Counted from the stretch's first letter, positions 39,066 to 53,980 are shown. The stretch is 64,000 nt of DNA from Bugula neritina (GCA_964035545.1 OZ037769.1:10981133-11045132); one strand, 5' to 3'. Translations and numbers: made by a program. The notes: generated from the letters alone by a model not told the origin.

Positions 39066-42000
39066 TTAGTTAGCCACTGAAGGCGAGTATCCTTTTGCTA
39101 GTCTGTCAAACTCTGTTTCCCTTGCAAAGTAGCTTTCCACAAACGTGTGCCTTCTGTGGGAATCCTTCAACTGTGACATGTATCTGTTTGAAACCTGCAA
39201 GAATCATCAGGTGAAAGTATTGTAGATCTGCATAAAATATTAGAATCCTTTGACCTATATTTGTATTAGCCTATCAAATCATACAGTAAACTTTATAACA
39301 TAAAGCATTATTTATTGCTATCTGGAAGGGATAATTTCAATTAACTTTATTATTGGGAAATTATTTGAAGTTGTCTCCTTTTCAAGAACAAGATTAGAGC
39401 AACCATTAAAGAAAAGCAATTTCAACGCAATGAGGCACACAGTTAACAAAACAAGAAAATTTCAATTTGCAAATGTATTATATAAGCAATAAAAATATAG
39501 CTGATGGGAAAGTCTTGCAAACTTTTAAAATAAAATTAAAAAAATAATGCTTTAAAAAATCCTATATGATCATTCAACTTTTATCTGCCAAGTCATTTCT
39601 TTTGCCTCAAACAAATTTGGGCATCACGTCATAAAGCAATTCAGCTATTTTAAATTTAATTTTGTTGCATTTTAACGCTCTCGTTTAAGAAAAAAGAACA
39701 CAACTCTCCATATTGCCAAAATTCCACTGGTTAGAGTTACTTATGTTGGGGTAAAAGCATATCATATACAAGAGTTGATTATTCTAGCATTTAGGCTATA
39801 GCATATAACCTGTACACCTCCGGCTACAACACTACAAGTAGATAGAAGTATATACCTCAGGTGCCTTCCCCAGTAGCTGTGACAAAACTATCATGTTAAT
39901 TAGTGTTTCTGCATTATTGCTGTCCTAAAATAACAAAGAATGAAGATAATATTTTCAAAAAAGGACTGACCAGAGTAGATATTACAGATATGGGTGAAAC
40001 ATCTAGTACAGGGATGGGTGATAGTTGGTATAATGATATCAAGATATAAAAGATATCTCTAGACTATACAGATATCTCTAGACTATACAGAGATCTCTAG
40101 ACTATACAGATATCTCTAGACTATACAGATATCTCTAGCCTATACAGAGACCTTTAGACTATACAGATATCTCTAGACTGTACAGATATCTCTAGCCTAT
40201 ACAGATATCTCTAGACTATACAGACATCTCTAGACTATACAGATATCTCTAGCCTATACAGAGATCTTTAGACTATAGAGATATCTTTAGACTGTACAGA
40301 TATCTCTAGGCTATACAGATATCTCTAGCCTATACAGAGATCTTTAGACTATACAGATATCTCTAGACTGTACAGATATCTCTAGGCTATACAGATATCT
40401 CTAGCCTATACAGACATCTCTAGACTATACAGACATCTCTAGACTATACAGAGATCTCTAGACTGTACAGATATCTCTAGGCTATACAGATACCTCTAGC
40501 CTATACAGAGATCTTTAGACTATACAGATATCTCTAGACTGTACAGATATCTCTAGGCTATACAGATATCTCTAGCCTATACAGACATCTCTAGACTATA
40601 CAGACATCTCTAGACTATACAGATATCTCTAGGCTATACAGATATCTCTAGCCTATACAGACATCTCTAGACTATACAGACATCTCTAGACTATACAGAT
40701 ATCTCTAGACTATACAGAGATCTCTATAATAAACAAGCATCTCTAAATATCAATTTTACTGCTGACGCAAGAGTATGAAGACATAAATTAGCAGTTGAGT
40801 GATTAGAACTGCTGCATGTGTTTGTCTGAAGACAAGCTTTAGAGTGGGAAGACAACTCACTCTGTCCATTGACTCTTGCAGCACTGTGTCAGCGTCATCG
40901 TATTTACCCTGAGCAATATAGGCAGCGGCTTGACCGTTCAGCAGCGTAGGGGTGGAGCTGTTCCTATCGGCCATTTCTTGAAATATATCATATGCGTCCT
41001 TGAGTTTGTCCCCTCCCTGTAACCAGATATAGTATATTACACATGCTATGAAGAGCTGTGCACATGTAAAGAGATGAGAGTATTGAGAGCAGCTCTATCT
41101 CTAGCTATAGCCTAGGATCTTCAAAAATAGAATATAATGCACTTGCCGAAGCGAGGAAAATCCAAGCCTGTGCAAGCTGAGAGATGGTGGCATCTTCATC
41201 CTTCTCCTGCATTTTAGTCCATTCCTTTCTATAAAGGTAGAAATACATATCTGTATTGATTTCCATCACACAGGAGTACATGTGACATTTAGATAATACT
41301 TTTTATTATATTAACTATGGTTGTAGGATACCTGATAAGAAGTTTCAAATAAAACTAAGAGATTTTAACTTGCAAAAAGCTAGAATAACTTACCTTGCAA
41401 CATCTACCCGATCCATCTTCAGGTATATTTGAATCATCAAGGCTATGCTGCAACACAACGTCATGTGTTAATCAATTGTATTTTATTTCTAACTTGAAGG
41501 TTGGATAGTGACAGAGAGAATAGTATTCAACATTTTAGGGAAACAATACAAAAAATTATTGCTAGTTTTCAACTAATGGAGATGCAGTTTGTTCAAGATT
41601 CATATAAATAACTTGAACCAAATTATATATGATGCAAAAACTATGTGGATCTCAAATTCTATTCATACCATTCTAAATCGTCAGACTGATGAAGTATTTT
41701 AAGAGCAGCGTCAAGATTTCCCTCCAAATAGTAGACATTGGCAGCCATTAGAATGAAAGTGGCATCACTCAAGTCATAGCTGCTGGAAACCTTCTTGTCT
41801 AAAGCACTGATTATTTTGGGTCTAAAACATGTACAGAATTTGCTATTATATAAAAAACATTGTTAAGCAGTACAACGCTAATTACTATATAACTGTTGCT
41901 AGGACTTAGCAAATAGGCTCATAGAATCTACAGTTCTAAAAGGAAATAAATATGCAAGCGATAAGTAAACAAACACCTGTTCATTTCATTTGAAAGATAA

Positions 42001-43398
42001 TCAGCGAGCATTCGAACTGCCTGAAGAGGGCCATCTGATGATGGCCTGATTTCATCCAACACAACTCCATATTTCCTTTGCCCCAGGTATGCTCTATACA
42101 TCAACACGTCTTTCAACGTTCTTGCATCATCACCACTCGGCTGCATTCAAAGCTTAGCATCATTAAATTGTAATATAACTTAATAAATCAAATGCAAAAA
42201 ACAGCTAAATTTAATACTAAGGAACATCAAAGTTCTACAAGTCATCTAACTAAAATCACATCAATTAGGCTAAATTAACTTCACACATTTAAGTTTAAGT
42301 TTAAACATTTAATGAGAATTGTAGAATAGTTGAATAGTATATGTATGAGTTGAGTTAATGTAAAACATTACACCATTTCAAGATAAAAAAAGATCAAATT
42401 AAATCAGTGGTATAAGAATAATGTGATCTTTGCTTGAATAACTGATGCAAACTAATAACTTAAAATCAGTAAGAAATAAAGATTCCTTATTCTTTCTAGT
42501 TTAAACGTAAACTATGAATAGGAAAATAAAATGCATCATGTAAGGAGAAAGTGGTATAAAACAAGAAGAGTTTTGCTAAAATATTTGTTAAAGTAAATTT
42601 GAGCATTGAAATTATGCTGTTTGTCTGTTAAAAATTTAAAACCTGAAAGTTAGTTATTAAATAAGTAAAATTTCAGTTTTGAACTTGAAATCAAAGGTGT
42701 CATTGTATACTATATAATATAGTAATAATTTTAATAATAATAGTAATAGCAATACTTATACTTAATTTTACTATAATACTAATACCTATAGCTATTGATT
42801 ATTGAAACAAATCTAACTTGTTTAAAACACACTAAAGCCACGTAAGCTTATAGGTCTACCACTATTAGTATTAGCATTCCTATCAGTGTTGCTACTAGTG
42901 GCTATTTATATCACTGGCACTATCAGAGTATCACTATGTCTATAATCTTTACTCAGTCTACAGTAATAGTCGGAATGACAACAATAATGACTCCTTCATT
43001 GATCCTCATCAATTGTGATTGATTATAATTTATAACTATTATAATTAAATCAATTTTGACTAGAACTAGAAGATTGAGATTTTCATTCCATTGAGTTGGA
43101 TCACTCATTTACTCAGTATCAGCCTTCATCCTCAGGTTTAAGAGTCATTGTCCATGACTCACAGTGACGACAGAATGAGGTCACAGAGTCAGACTCAGGC
43201 TGACAAATTTTTAAACTTTGATCCCATTCATTTTCAATTTCATTGATTTAATTCTGATTTCATCGACTTTGAAGAGCTCAAAAACTATGTTAGTAAACAA
43301 AAACTTACCTTGGCTTTTTGAGCTTCATTTATGCAATGCTGGAAATTGCCTGTATAAAGAGCATTTTTAACTTCAAATAGTTCATCTACTTCTGCCAT
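39066..43398 (-). CDS. COPE: Coatomer subunit epsilon
   Basis: Component of the COPI coat (B-subcomplex) for Golgi-to-ER vesicle traffic; cytosolic/peripheral membrane. Eight exons join in frame: 43309-43398 (ATG 43396-43398), 41977-42140, 41669-41821, 41394-41447, 41147-41228, 40861-41016, 39856-39924 and 39066-39194. They give 298 residues, against 308 in human. Clear epsilon-COP signatures: [38 protein letters not shown]-type sequence in exon 2, [20 protein letters not shown] across exons 5/6, [20 protein letters not shown] and a C-terminal [14 protein letters not shown]-like helical repeats throughout. The intron after exon 5 appears to use a GC donor (GCAAGT). Intron 6 (between the exons at 40861 and 39924) is largely minisatellite. 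Confidence 0.95.
40045..40730. repeat. 19-bp minisatellite in a COPE intron
   Basis: About 35 copies of AGACTATACAGATATCTCT with variants (AGCC, AGGC, GACATC, GAGATC). Blocks of several units recur, indicating higher-order duplication. Confidence 0.92.
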
Positions 43399-43940
43399 AA
43401 CGTCTAGTAATACTAACTTTATAATAATAAATTTAATAGCTACAGGAGTACTAGTTAGTCTTGCTTTGTTGTATCCGGTTTGTTTTTAGCCTGTAAATCT
43501 TGAACAAATTAATTTTGAATCGTTCCAGTGTCAAGGTTTTCTAACGGAGCTGATCTATTCTTTGGCATGAGTAAGAAAACTCCTCATAGATAATCTTCAG
43601 AAAGTCAAATATATGAAATTGTATTATAATATTATTTTGGCTTTGTATCGAAAATATTATTTTGTATTTTATTTTATTTAGTAGAGTTATCTTCTCTCAC
43701 AGGCTTGAATACTCAAAGCACTTTCATGATTGTAAAATAGTTGATGATTGCATAATATAATATGTGTACAATTCTCTAAACTACTGTTGAGTATTGGTAG
43801 CCTTATATAGTCTATTCCATTAAACATATTGATGAAGATGAGATAATCACAATGAAGGAAGTGCATGTCTGTGATTTTACATTATATATACTATTTGGGT
43901 ATTTGAACTATCATGACAGTGAGTGAAAAAATATCGCAAG

Positions 43941-44150
43941 TTTATAGTCGCCATCCCTGTGCGAAAACCTCTGATGGATAGGTTTTTTTGTTAAATCGTG
44001 CTAAGGACTTATCCAGATGGGGCACAGGAGTAATTTATATGACTGGATGCTCTTCCTAGCATCACCAATGGCCATTGCCGGGTTTGAAACCATGACTTCG
44101 TGTTTACTAAGCAAACACTTTAACCCCTAGACCTCGACTGCTCCCTATCA
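43941..44150 (-). mobile_element. tRNA-derived SINE, copy 4
   Basis: Reverse-strand copy. It has GGGAGCAGTCGAGGTCTAGG at its 5' end (near 44150), AGGAAGAGCATCCAGTCATA in the body and a GCACAGGGATGGCGACTATA tail near 43941. Confidence 0.8.
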
Positions 44151-44856
44151 TGCCGGTAAATAATTACAAAATTGCACGCAAATCTTATACTCAAGAGCAT
44201 AATTTTATTTAGTTGAGTAAAATATGCAAATATTTTTATCTCTGTCAAACCTCTCCTTTTGAAAGCAAACAATAGTGTTTGAAATAGTGGAATTAAAATT
44301 GTAAAACCAAGCACACCATACTGGAATTCTGATGTGTAATGATATTCATTTATTATGATTATATAAAGGCATAATGCTGAAAATTCTTATGACTACTCAA
44401 ATTGAAATAATATTTTACCTGTAAATCATTTCTTCAGCAAAAATAAAGATACTTAAACTATGTAAACCACACATTTATTTATTATTATATATATATGTTA
44501 ATGCAACTGGCACTTTGTTCTATGAAAGCATATAAAAGTGTTTAGATTTGATGTCTTTTGAAGCTGTTTCAACCAAAATACAGACAGCTGTAGAACATAT
44601 TATATTTGATTAAATACAACTTAGAAAACGACAAGGAGTTGTTTTTCAAATCTTTGCATTCTTCAAATTGCTGGTACTAGCTGTAATATACAAACCATAT
44701 ACAATCAATCATAGTTTGTATCTCTTGAAGGAACACGATAGCATATATACCATGAGCAAGTTTACCATCTTTAAAATATATCTTCCTAAGATATACTTGA
44801 AGTGGTTAGAACATTTTGAGAGAAAATTTTTCTATTTACAGCTATTGAAGAAAACA

Positions 44857-45022
<166 letters not shown>

Positions 45023-45501
45023 CACGCACACACTTTTAAAATACAAAAAGATATCCTTAAAGTATTGCAGTATTGTTGTATAGCCATCAATCAGAACCTT
45101 GTTTAAAAAGTTCGTCCATCAGTGCAGTGAGAGTTAGAAACAAATTTGTTCCTCAAAAAATTTTATTGCGAAAATTTATAATTTCAATAATTAAGTGGTT
45201 GTACTAAAAACACTAATGACGACAACAATTTCAATTTATTAAAAATAAACATATGACGTATGATAATTATAACATACAATAATTGCAGATTTATGCACTT
45301 GCCATTAAAAAATAAATAAAATTTATGTGTGCACCTATAATGAAATTCCCAAAACTGCGCTGGTCTGTATATTCTTTTTGAAGAAGGCAAAATTACTCAA
45401 ATAAAAGTAATTTGATTAAAACATATTTGAAGGCTCACTGATTTTTTAAAAGCCCGAAAAGATTTGCATAAATTTTATTTTTCGGTTTACTCTGTCAAAA
45501 A

Positions 45502-47333
<1,832 letters not shown>

Positions 47334-49057
47334 GACCGGAATTTAACCTTTTCTGTTATTCAACAAAGTTCAATGGGTTAATTATTGTTTACTAGAAAGT
47401 TTTAATCAACTGAAAGACCTACTTTCAATGCACTAAAAACAATCACAGCATGACGTTTTTATTATTTCATATTTCAATAATGCTTTGCATTGTTACATAT
47501 TAACAATACCAATTAGTGAGGATACATTCAAAGACAGTTGCTAGTCTCTGTAAACCGAAAAGATCTGTCAAAGAAGTAGAGAGAATAGCCAGTTAGAGTA
47601 TTGTTGTCATCACTCTACTGCTTATGTAGCTTGTAACATTGGTTAATTTTTAAACTTTTATAGCTGCTTTTTCAATAACATAATATGTTCTGTAAAGAAG
47701 TTATTTCAATTGTTAGCAAATTTCTAAATAATACGGGCCACCATAGTGCAAGATTATTTAAATTTAATTAGAAGTAACACACTTATAAATATTTTACAAT
47801 ATCACGGTACAGAGCAAGTTATATTTCAAGTGTAGAAAGGTTGAACATGCAACTATCCCTAGCGTTCTCATTCACATTACCTTTAGGTTTGTATACAGTT
47901 AAAGCATGGTGACTTTTCAATGCAGGTAAATTAGGATAATGCTTTTATTTGCAATCATCTTCCCACTAATGACTGTTTTTCTTGGGCATCTCAAGTAACA
48001 GTTAGTATATATAGTATAGTCTACTGTGTTATGATTTCTACAGCAATGCAATCTGGTATTTACCACTTGACTGTGATGTCACAATGTTTTCATAACAAAT
48101 GTAGTGACATACGTATCACATATTCACTGTGTTTCCATGACTGCGCATTATGCAGTGATGAAGAAGTACCAAATGCACTATAAAATAATTTTGCCCCCAT
48201 TGGGATTTGAACCCAAGATCTTCGGCTTGCAAGCAGATGCACTAACCATTACACCACAGGGAACAGTGAGTAAACTCAACACTACATGCACAGAGTAATA
48301 AGGCTTTTTATTGAGTTTATAAACATAATTTTGTTGACTACAAACAACTGTATATTTAAAAATATGTATATAATATACATTTACAATAGCACAATCACAA
48401 TGCATCTACTACCTTTGAAAAGGCATAAAAGGGCTGAGATAAAACAGAGTTACAATAAATAAGACTGACTGGTATAATTGAGTAAAAATAACAAATATTT
48501 GTAGTTATAGGTACAATAAGTTAGCACAGAAACTTGTAAAACATTTATTATAATAAACTCCTATTTTTTTAACCAAATCCTATAGATGAAAAAGCTCTCC
48601 TATGCACAGTACCATAAATGATTATCAAAAGATGGACAAAGGGTTATCATGCTGCAACCAAAATGACTTGAGAAATGTTGAACAATTATAAAATCGCACA
48701 GAAAATGGACAGAGTTGTGTATATAATACCAATATCTGTCATAGGAGATGGCAAGATCAGTATACACAGACTATATAAATAACCATTGGTAAAGCAATTT
48801 GCTTATAAACTAAAATCCAAAAAACTGTAAAAATTAAATATGATTAATAATTAAAGTCACCACTTAAAAAAACATAAAAAATATCCTACATAAACATGCA
48901 TTATGCAACATATTACATACTTAACTAGTCAGCTAGCAAACAGCATTAAAAATAATATATTAATAATAATCAGTGAATATTAATATACAACATCTAGACA
49001 AAATGGAATGAGCTTGCAAAAAAGTTGTCTGGATTGCCAATTTATATAGAAGATAAG
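47334..49057. other. Intergenic region
   Basis: No protein gene is recognised. A tRNA-like sequence at 48188-48263 is the only feature. Confidence 0.5.
48188..48263 (-). tRNA. tRNA-like sequence, probably a tRNA pseudogene or tRNA-derived repeat
   Basis: On minus: TCCCTGTGGTGTAATGGTTA (A-box TGGTGTAATGG), TGC at the anticodon position within CTGCTTGCAAGC, and GGTTCAAATCC (B-box), ending near ATGGGGGCA. The acceptor stem TCCCTGT/ATGGGGG closes only with wobble pairs, and the anticodon stem does not pair properly as a 5-bp helix. I therefore favour a tRNA-derived repeat or pseudogene over a functional tRNA. The Pol III boxes are intact. Confidence 0.6.
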
Positions 49058-52000
49058 TCAACTTAAGTGTTCTTTGGGTGACATATTTGGCATTTCTACA
49101 TACCCCTTTGTTATAATATTTTTCCATAAAGTCAGAAAGCTAGTATCAGGTTTTGTTTGTTTGACCAGTGCTTTCAAGTCTCGATATGTCATTTCACAAG
49201 TTGGAATATTGAGATAACTAAAGAATTGTAAAAAAAGTATCATTAGGCAATAGAGAGGCTCATAACTAAGGTATTTGTTTATTTATTTGTAAATGATTGA
49301 TATGATCTCTGAAATCTTTTCTAAAGTACATTATAACATGAACTGAAAAATAAAACGTACAGAAATGAATTATAAAGTGATTTTGAAGAGCTGATCATAT
49401 GACCGACTTACTGACCTAGTTTAGTAAGTGAGAGAGTCCTTACCTACTTACATGACCTAGTTTAGTAAATGAAAGAGTCCTTACCTACTTACATGACCTA
49501 CTTTAGTGAATGAGAGAGTACCTACTTACATGACCTAGTTTTGTGAGTGAGAGAGTACTTACCCACTGATAACATCTCTTACATTTCTAGCATACAATTC
49601 TGCATTTTCCTTCTCAGCCTCTGAAGGATCGTAAACTGGATGGAATTCTATTTCAATTCCCAGAAATGGAGTACAGAGCATCAGAGTCCATATTGCTGCT
49701 CTACAGAAGCAGAATTTATTGCATACACACTATTTGAATAAATAATATCTACAATATCTGCGTTATAGACTGCAGCTTATCCTAGGCCGTAGAGGTAGTG
49801 ATACAAGAGGTTGATTGGATATGTTTTAGTTGACAGGTATTAGGGAGGTAATAGACAGGTAGTAGGTAGGTAGTAGGTAGGTAGCAGGTAGAATGTTTCA
49901 ACAGATCAGGTCTATGAGTACAACTGGGTTTTAGTATATGAAGTATTTAAATTAGAAAACACCTTCATACAGCACAACTGTTCTACAATACGATTAAATT
50001 CTAGGAAACACTAGTAATTTATAGCTTTAAGTCTGCTATAAGATGGTACTCTAACAATAACTTTGCAGTTATGAAAGAAATCAGGCTACAGAAAGCAGAA
50101 CACCGCTGCCTGCTGCTGCTGCCTGCTGTACAAAGCAGCTAATAGCAAGTCTAACCTAATGCTGAGAAAGATACTGAACTGTGATTGTACAATAAAGTAT
50201 TGCAATGAACATATTTTGTTACTATATATCACAATATACACACACATGGACCTAAGCTAAGATACTGTTATGCTAAATGGAGGTATAGTACATACACTGA
50301 TGGTCCTGAGTCTATCCAGCTGGTGACATCATGTTTAGTGAGGTATTTGATAGTAACAGGTTGAACTGGCACTCCAGGCAGAAAGGCACCTACAGAACAA
50401 ACGCTACTCTAGTATAAACTAAATAGCTTTGTAAGCTGCAACAACATGGCATATGCTATGAAGAACATAATATTAACAGTATGTGCTTGTAACTAGTTAG
50501 TGTAGCACATGGCAGGTTAAAACGCTGATCCATCAAGTGTTGAGAATGAACCACTTGCGCATATATTCCATGTAACTACTTACAGGCTTAACTTCCGAAA
50601 AAAATGCGTTCAAATCAACGATTGTTTTCTGTTAGCATGAAGCAAAGGTAAGTATTCTACACAGGTGCAAGTAAGAAGGGACAACAATACGATTTGAGTG
50701 TGTATAGTATGTTAAGTTACACCAAGTTCTATTCAACCATATTTTAAGGGTAGCCATAGAATGGTACTCCAATAGGGAGCAGCCATGGTCTAGGGATTAG
50801 AGCGTTTGCCTAGTAAATACGAAGTCATGGGTTCGAGCCCGGACAATGGTCATTGGGGATGTTAGGAAGAGCATCCAGTCATAATTGCTCCTGTGCCTCA
50901 TCTTAATAAGTCCTTAGCCCGATTTAACAAAAACCCTTCCCGTCAGGGGTTTTCTCACAGGGATAGTGACTATAAACTTGCGTGAGTATTGGATTCTCAT
51001 ATCTGACTAAGAAGATATGAATGTTTTTATCCAAAATAATTACTTGCATATATATGTAAAGAATTTTAATACAAACTCAACATATACTGTACTATACTAT
51101 AATAATATATTATAGTATAGTATACATATCATAATTCTCAACTATTAAAATTTATTAAACGAAAATTTTTCTTCACTAATTTTTGTTGGCTAAAAAGACA
51201 AAGCAAAAGTAATATATATATATATATGAAAAATATATACATACAATACATAATATGTTATGTTACATAGTATATACATAATATGTACATATCTTACATG
51301 CAAACATATAAATTTGACACAACATTTGGTCTAAATATATGTTTTATGGAAAGTGGTCTAGGGGTTAGAGCGTTTGCCTAGTAAGCACGAAGGTCATGGG
51401 TTCGAGCCCAGACAAAGGCCATTAGTGATGTTAGGAAAAGCATCCAGTCACAATTGCTCCTGTGCCTCATTTAAATAAGTCCTTGGCCCGATTTAACAAA
51501 AACCCTTTCTATCAGGGGTTTCTTACAGAGATAGCGACTATAAACTTGCATGAGTGAGTGAGTTTTATAGAATGGTACTCTAATACAAAAGCAGTTGCCA
51601 GACCTCAAACGGCCACAGTACTATACATAACGTGTCTAAGGAAAGTTAGAGTTAGGCTAATGTTCCCAATGATATGACACTCAAGAGGCCTGTACAAAGC
51701 AAAATACATGCAGTCCCTGCAGGTTTCTCTAGAAAGAGCTATATTTTATTATCATGAATAATTATGATTCCACAAACCTGTTTTAAATGGGAGGAGACTT
51801 TTACCATTAGAGCAAAATCCTTCAGGAAGTATTATTATCTGAGGCCACGCCCCTTTAGTTGCTGCTCTCTTCTTAATCTTTGCAGTAGCTTTATTACGAG
51901 AGTCTGGGTCACCTCTCTCCACAAATATAGATTGGCATGCTCGGAATATGGCTAAATGGCAACAAATAAGTCTATGAACCAGCAGACTAACAGATTGATC

Positions 52001-52567
52001 AAAGAACTATTAAAATTAATACATTAATGTCTAACGTTATTTGACAAGAAATTTAATTTAATAGAGGAAATCTAAGGTTGAGACAGAATTTTCATAAAAT
52101 CAGGTTATGCTGCACGTTAAGAGTTGTCTTTCTACACACGATGTGTTATAGAACTGCCATGGACACTTAAAATATGTATGTCCCTATTTAAAATTATTAT
52201 TTTAAATAATAGGCCTACAGTATATAATTCCATGATACTGGCACACAAAACACACTAGCATAGCTGTTTACAACAACTTAATTTACAAATTTTTATAGCC
52301 GTTTTTCAGCTTCTATGATATGAATCAATTCATTTGTTATATAACCAGATTTATACTTTTATTCCTACATAGCGAGTTAAACAGGACACTTCACTGCCTA
52401 CAATATTGAGTTATTATGCATGCTGAAAATAGAGTGTAAAGGCAAGAAGCTGGGTTTAAGTCTTTATCACTGCTATCTACCAAATGTGTCGACTGTGTAA
52501 AGTTCTTAAAACTGAGCTTACAACGGCATGTGGTTTAGCGTCATATGCACATTTTAAAAATTATTTG

Positions 52568-52653
<86 letters not shown>

Positions 52654-52982
52654 TTGCGTTCATTCCTGCATTAATTTTTGTTGCGTCAAGAAATAAAACA
52701 CTGCAAGCTAACTGCGATTTCGAGTCAGATTTAAGCACTGCCCATCTTTTGTATATTTTCTTACCTCCAATAACTGGCATTCTGCCATTATCTATTGAGG
52801 ACACAACTCCTGGGAGACCACACAAGGAGCCAGCTAGTATCTCTATAGAGGAAGTGTGGGGGGCCATGACGAGTATGGGCGCCTCTTTACTAGTAACCTG
52901 CTTGCCCTTGACTCTTTGTATAAAAAATCCACTCACATAGCCAGTAAGTAAAGCTAATCGTACTGTTAAATCTCTGAAAATG
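49058..52982 (-). CDS. LPCAT/AGPAT-family lysophospholipid acyltransferase (5' exons missing)
   Basis: Five exons join in frame: 52765-52982, 51778-51951, 50296-50389, 49563-49700 and 49058-49217. The family transfers acyl-CoA to lysophospholipids in the ER/Golgi. Motifs: VMAPHTSSIEI (motif I, HX4D with Glu instead of Asp), QSIFVERGDPDSRNKA (motif II region), WPQIIILPEGFCSNGKSLLP (motif III, EGTC-like) and GAFLPGVPVQPVTIKY (motif IV). The C-terminus follows as IEIEFHPVYDPSEAEKENAE and ends with MSPKEHLS, without the EF-hands of LPCAT1/2. It is therefore closest in layout to LPCAT4-like members. The N-terminal membrane segment must lie in exons to the right, where the viral element is. Confidence 0.85.
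49395..49566. repeat. ~45-50-bp tandem repeat overlapping an LPCAT-like splice donor
   Basis: Four imperfect copies containing CTACTTACATGACCTAGTTT and GTGAGAGAGTCCTTAC. The last copy runs into the donor of the exon at 49563 (minus-strand AGTGG/GTAAGTACTCTC), so other units carry donor-like GTAAGTAGGTA. Confidence 0.75.
50775..50990 (+). mobile_element. tRNA-derived SINE, copy 5 (best-preserved)
   Basis: Full-length: GGGAGCAGCCATGGTCTAGG head, B-box GGGTTCGAGCCC, GATGTTAGGAAGAGCATCCA body, CCTCATCTTAATAAGTCCTT and a tail ending TCTCACAGGGATAGTGACTA. Lies in an intron of the LPCAT-like gene. Confidence 0.85.
51221..51558 (+). mobile_element. SINE copy 6 with the same 5' extension as copy 3
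   Basis: Positions 51221-51387 are identical to 35961-36127 apart from the last base. The SINE body (from about 51353) then diverges at several sites. This shows duplication of a longer unit than the SINE. Confidence 0.8.
52569..52652. repeat. (TG)n microsatellite
   Basis: About 40 TG dinucleotides with a few interruptions (TGCG, TGTTTG). The reading frames through it are not genes. Confidence 0.95.
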
Positions 52983-53769
52983 CTGAAATAATAAATTATA
53001 ATATTTAGCTGCATAAAGGACTAGGCGTATTATCAAAACTAATTGAATTTTGCTAGAAAATTTGCATTTGAGCATCAACTCGCTAAGAGCCACAGTAACC
53101 ATTAAAAATGCAAATGCTCACGTTCAAGCATTAACAAGGCATAAACAAGACGAGTTCTGTTTAGGTATTAACTCTGCCAGATAAATTATACCTAAAAGTT
53201 TGGTGAGAGTTTTGTAATAAAATATATTGAGTGCAAGTTTTTTTTGTTTTTGCGTAATCAATTTTAATGCAGTTCATAATAACTTATTAAAAGCTCAATA
53301 CTGGTTTACTGGCACTATCATGGGTGATCGATTACTTGTGTCTTGCAGCAAATTTTCTCACCATAATCATACAAAAGTTGTTCGTTAAAATTTTATGGAG
53401 GCAATTTCAATCTTCAAAGTATGTGCTGTTTAATGCAAAACAAGCTAAACTAGGCAAAACCAATCGCCAAATGTCCCACCACTTTTTTTCTATAAACATT
53501 GAGGGCATAAAACATTGTCAAGTAGGCAGAGCTTAAATTCTCGTGCTCTGAGTAGACTAATATGCTAACTGTATGATACAAAGAGCTCAAAACTTGATTC
53601 GAGAAAAGATCAACTGAAATAAAATTGAAATTAAGGAATTTCTTTAGACATTGGGTATAATGCATAACATCATATACTCTATATTTTTACTTTTAATAAA
53701 AAGTGAAAACCACCTTATTACAGGATTCACAAACAACATGATTTTTGCACATTGACAGGATAAAATATC
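52983..53769. other. Intronic or 5' flanking sequence of the LPCAT-like gene, next to the viral element
   Basis: No exon encoding the expected N-terminal membrane segment is seen on minus. CpG-poor, like the host sequence, and without recognisable repeats. The host/virus junction lies within or just right of this stretch. Confidence 0.5.
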
Positions 53770-53870
53770 AGTAGTAGTAGGTGGATGGTCCTAGGACAAC
53801 CCTTCCCCCGTCGAGTCTTCGACTCTCCGGTGTCAGGGATTGTCCCAGGACGCATCCACCTACTACTACT
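53770..53870. repeat. Terminal-type hairpin (~30-nt arms) at the edge of the viral element
   Basis: The arm at 53770-53799 (AGTAGTAGTAGGTGGATG, GTCCTAGGACAA) is complementary to the one at 53840-53870, with one mismatch and one extra base. The 40-nt centre is GC-rich and holds its own small hairpin (GAGTC TTC GACTC at about 53813-53825). It lies 134 bases beyond the last viral gene. It may be the element's terminus or a separate small fold-back. Confidence 0.75.
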
Positions 53871-53898
53871 CTATTAATGTTTTTATTAAGTTTTAAAA

Positions 53899-53980
53899 AT
53901 TGTACGTTTTAGGACAGTTTATTATTTTATTGTCCTAGAATTGTATGTTTTTAGGTTGGTTTATTATTTTATTACTGTTA
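53899..53980. repeat. Two-copy ~41-bp direct repeat
   Basis: ATTGTACGTTTTAGGACAG... (53899-53939) is followed by a diverged second copy, ATTGTATGTTTTTAGGTTGG (53940-53980). Both contain GTTTATTATTTTATT. It lies between the hairpin and the last viral gene. Confidence 0.7.

Noticed and set aside
52484-52940. Plus-strand ORFs with poly-CV over the TG tract
   Set aside because: Microsatellite translation, antisense to the LPCAT-like exon.
53450-53665. 71-codon minus ORF as the missing LPCAT N-terminal exon
   Set aside because: No similarity to the expected hydrophobic N-terminus and no suitable splice phase was seen.
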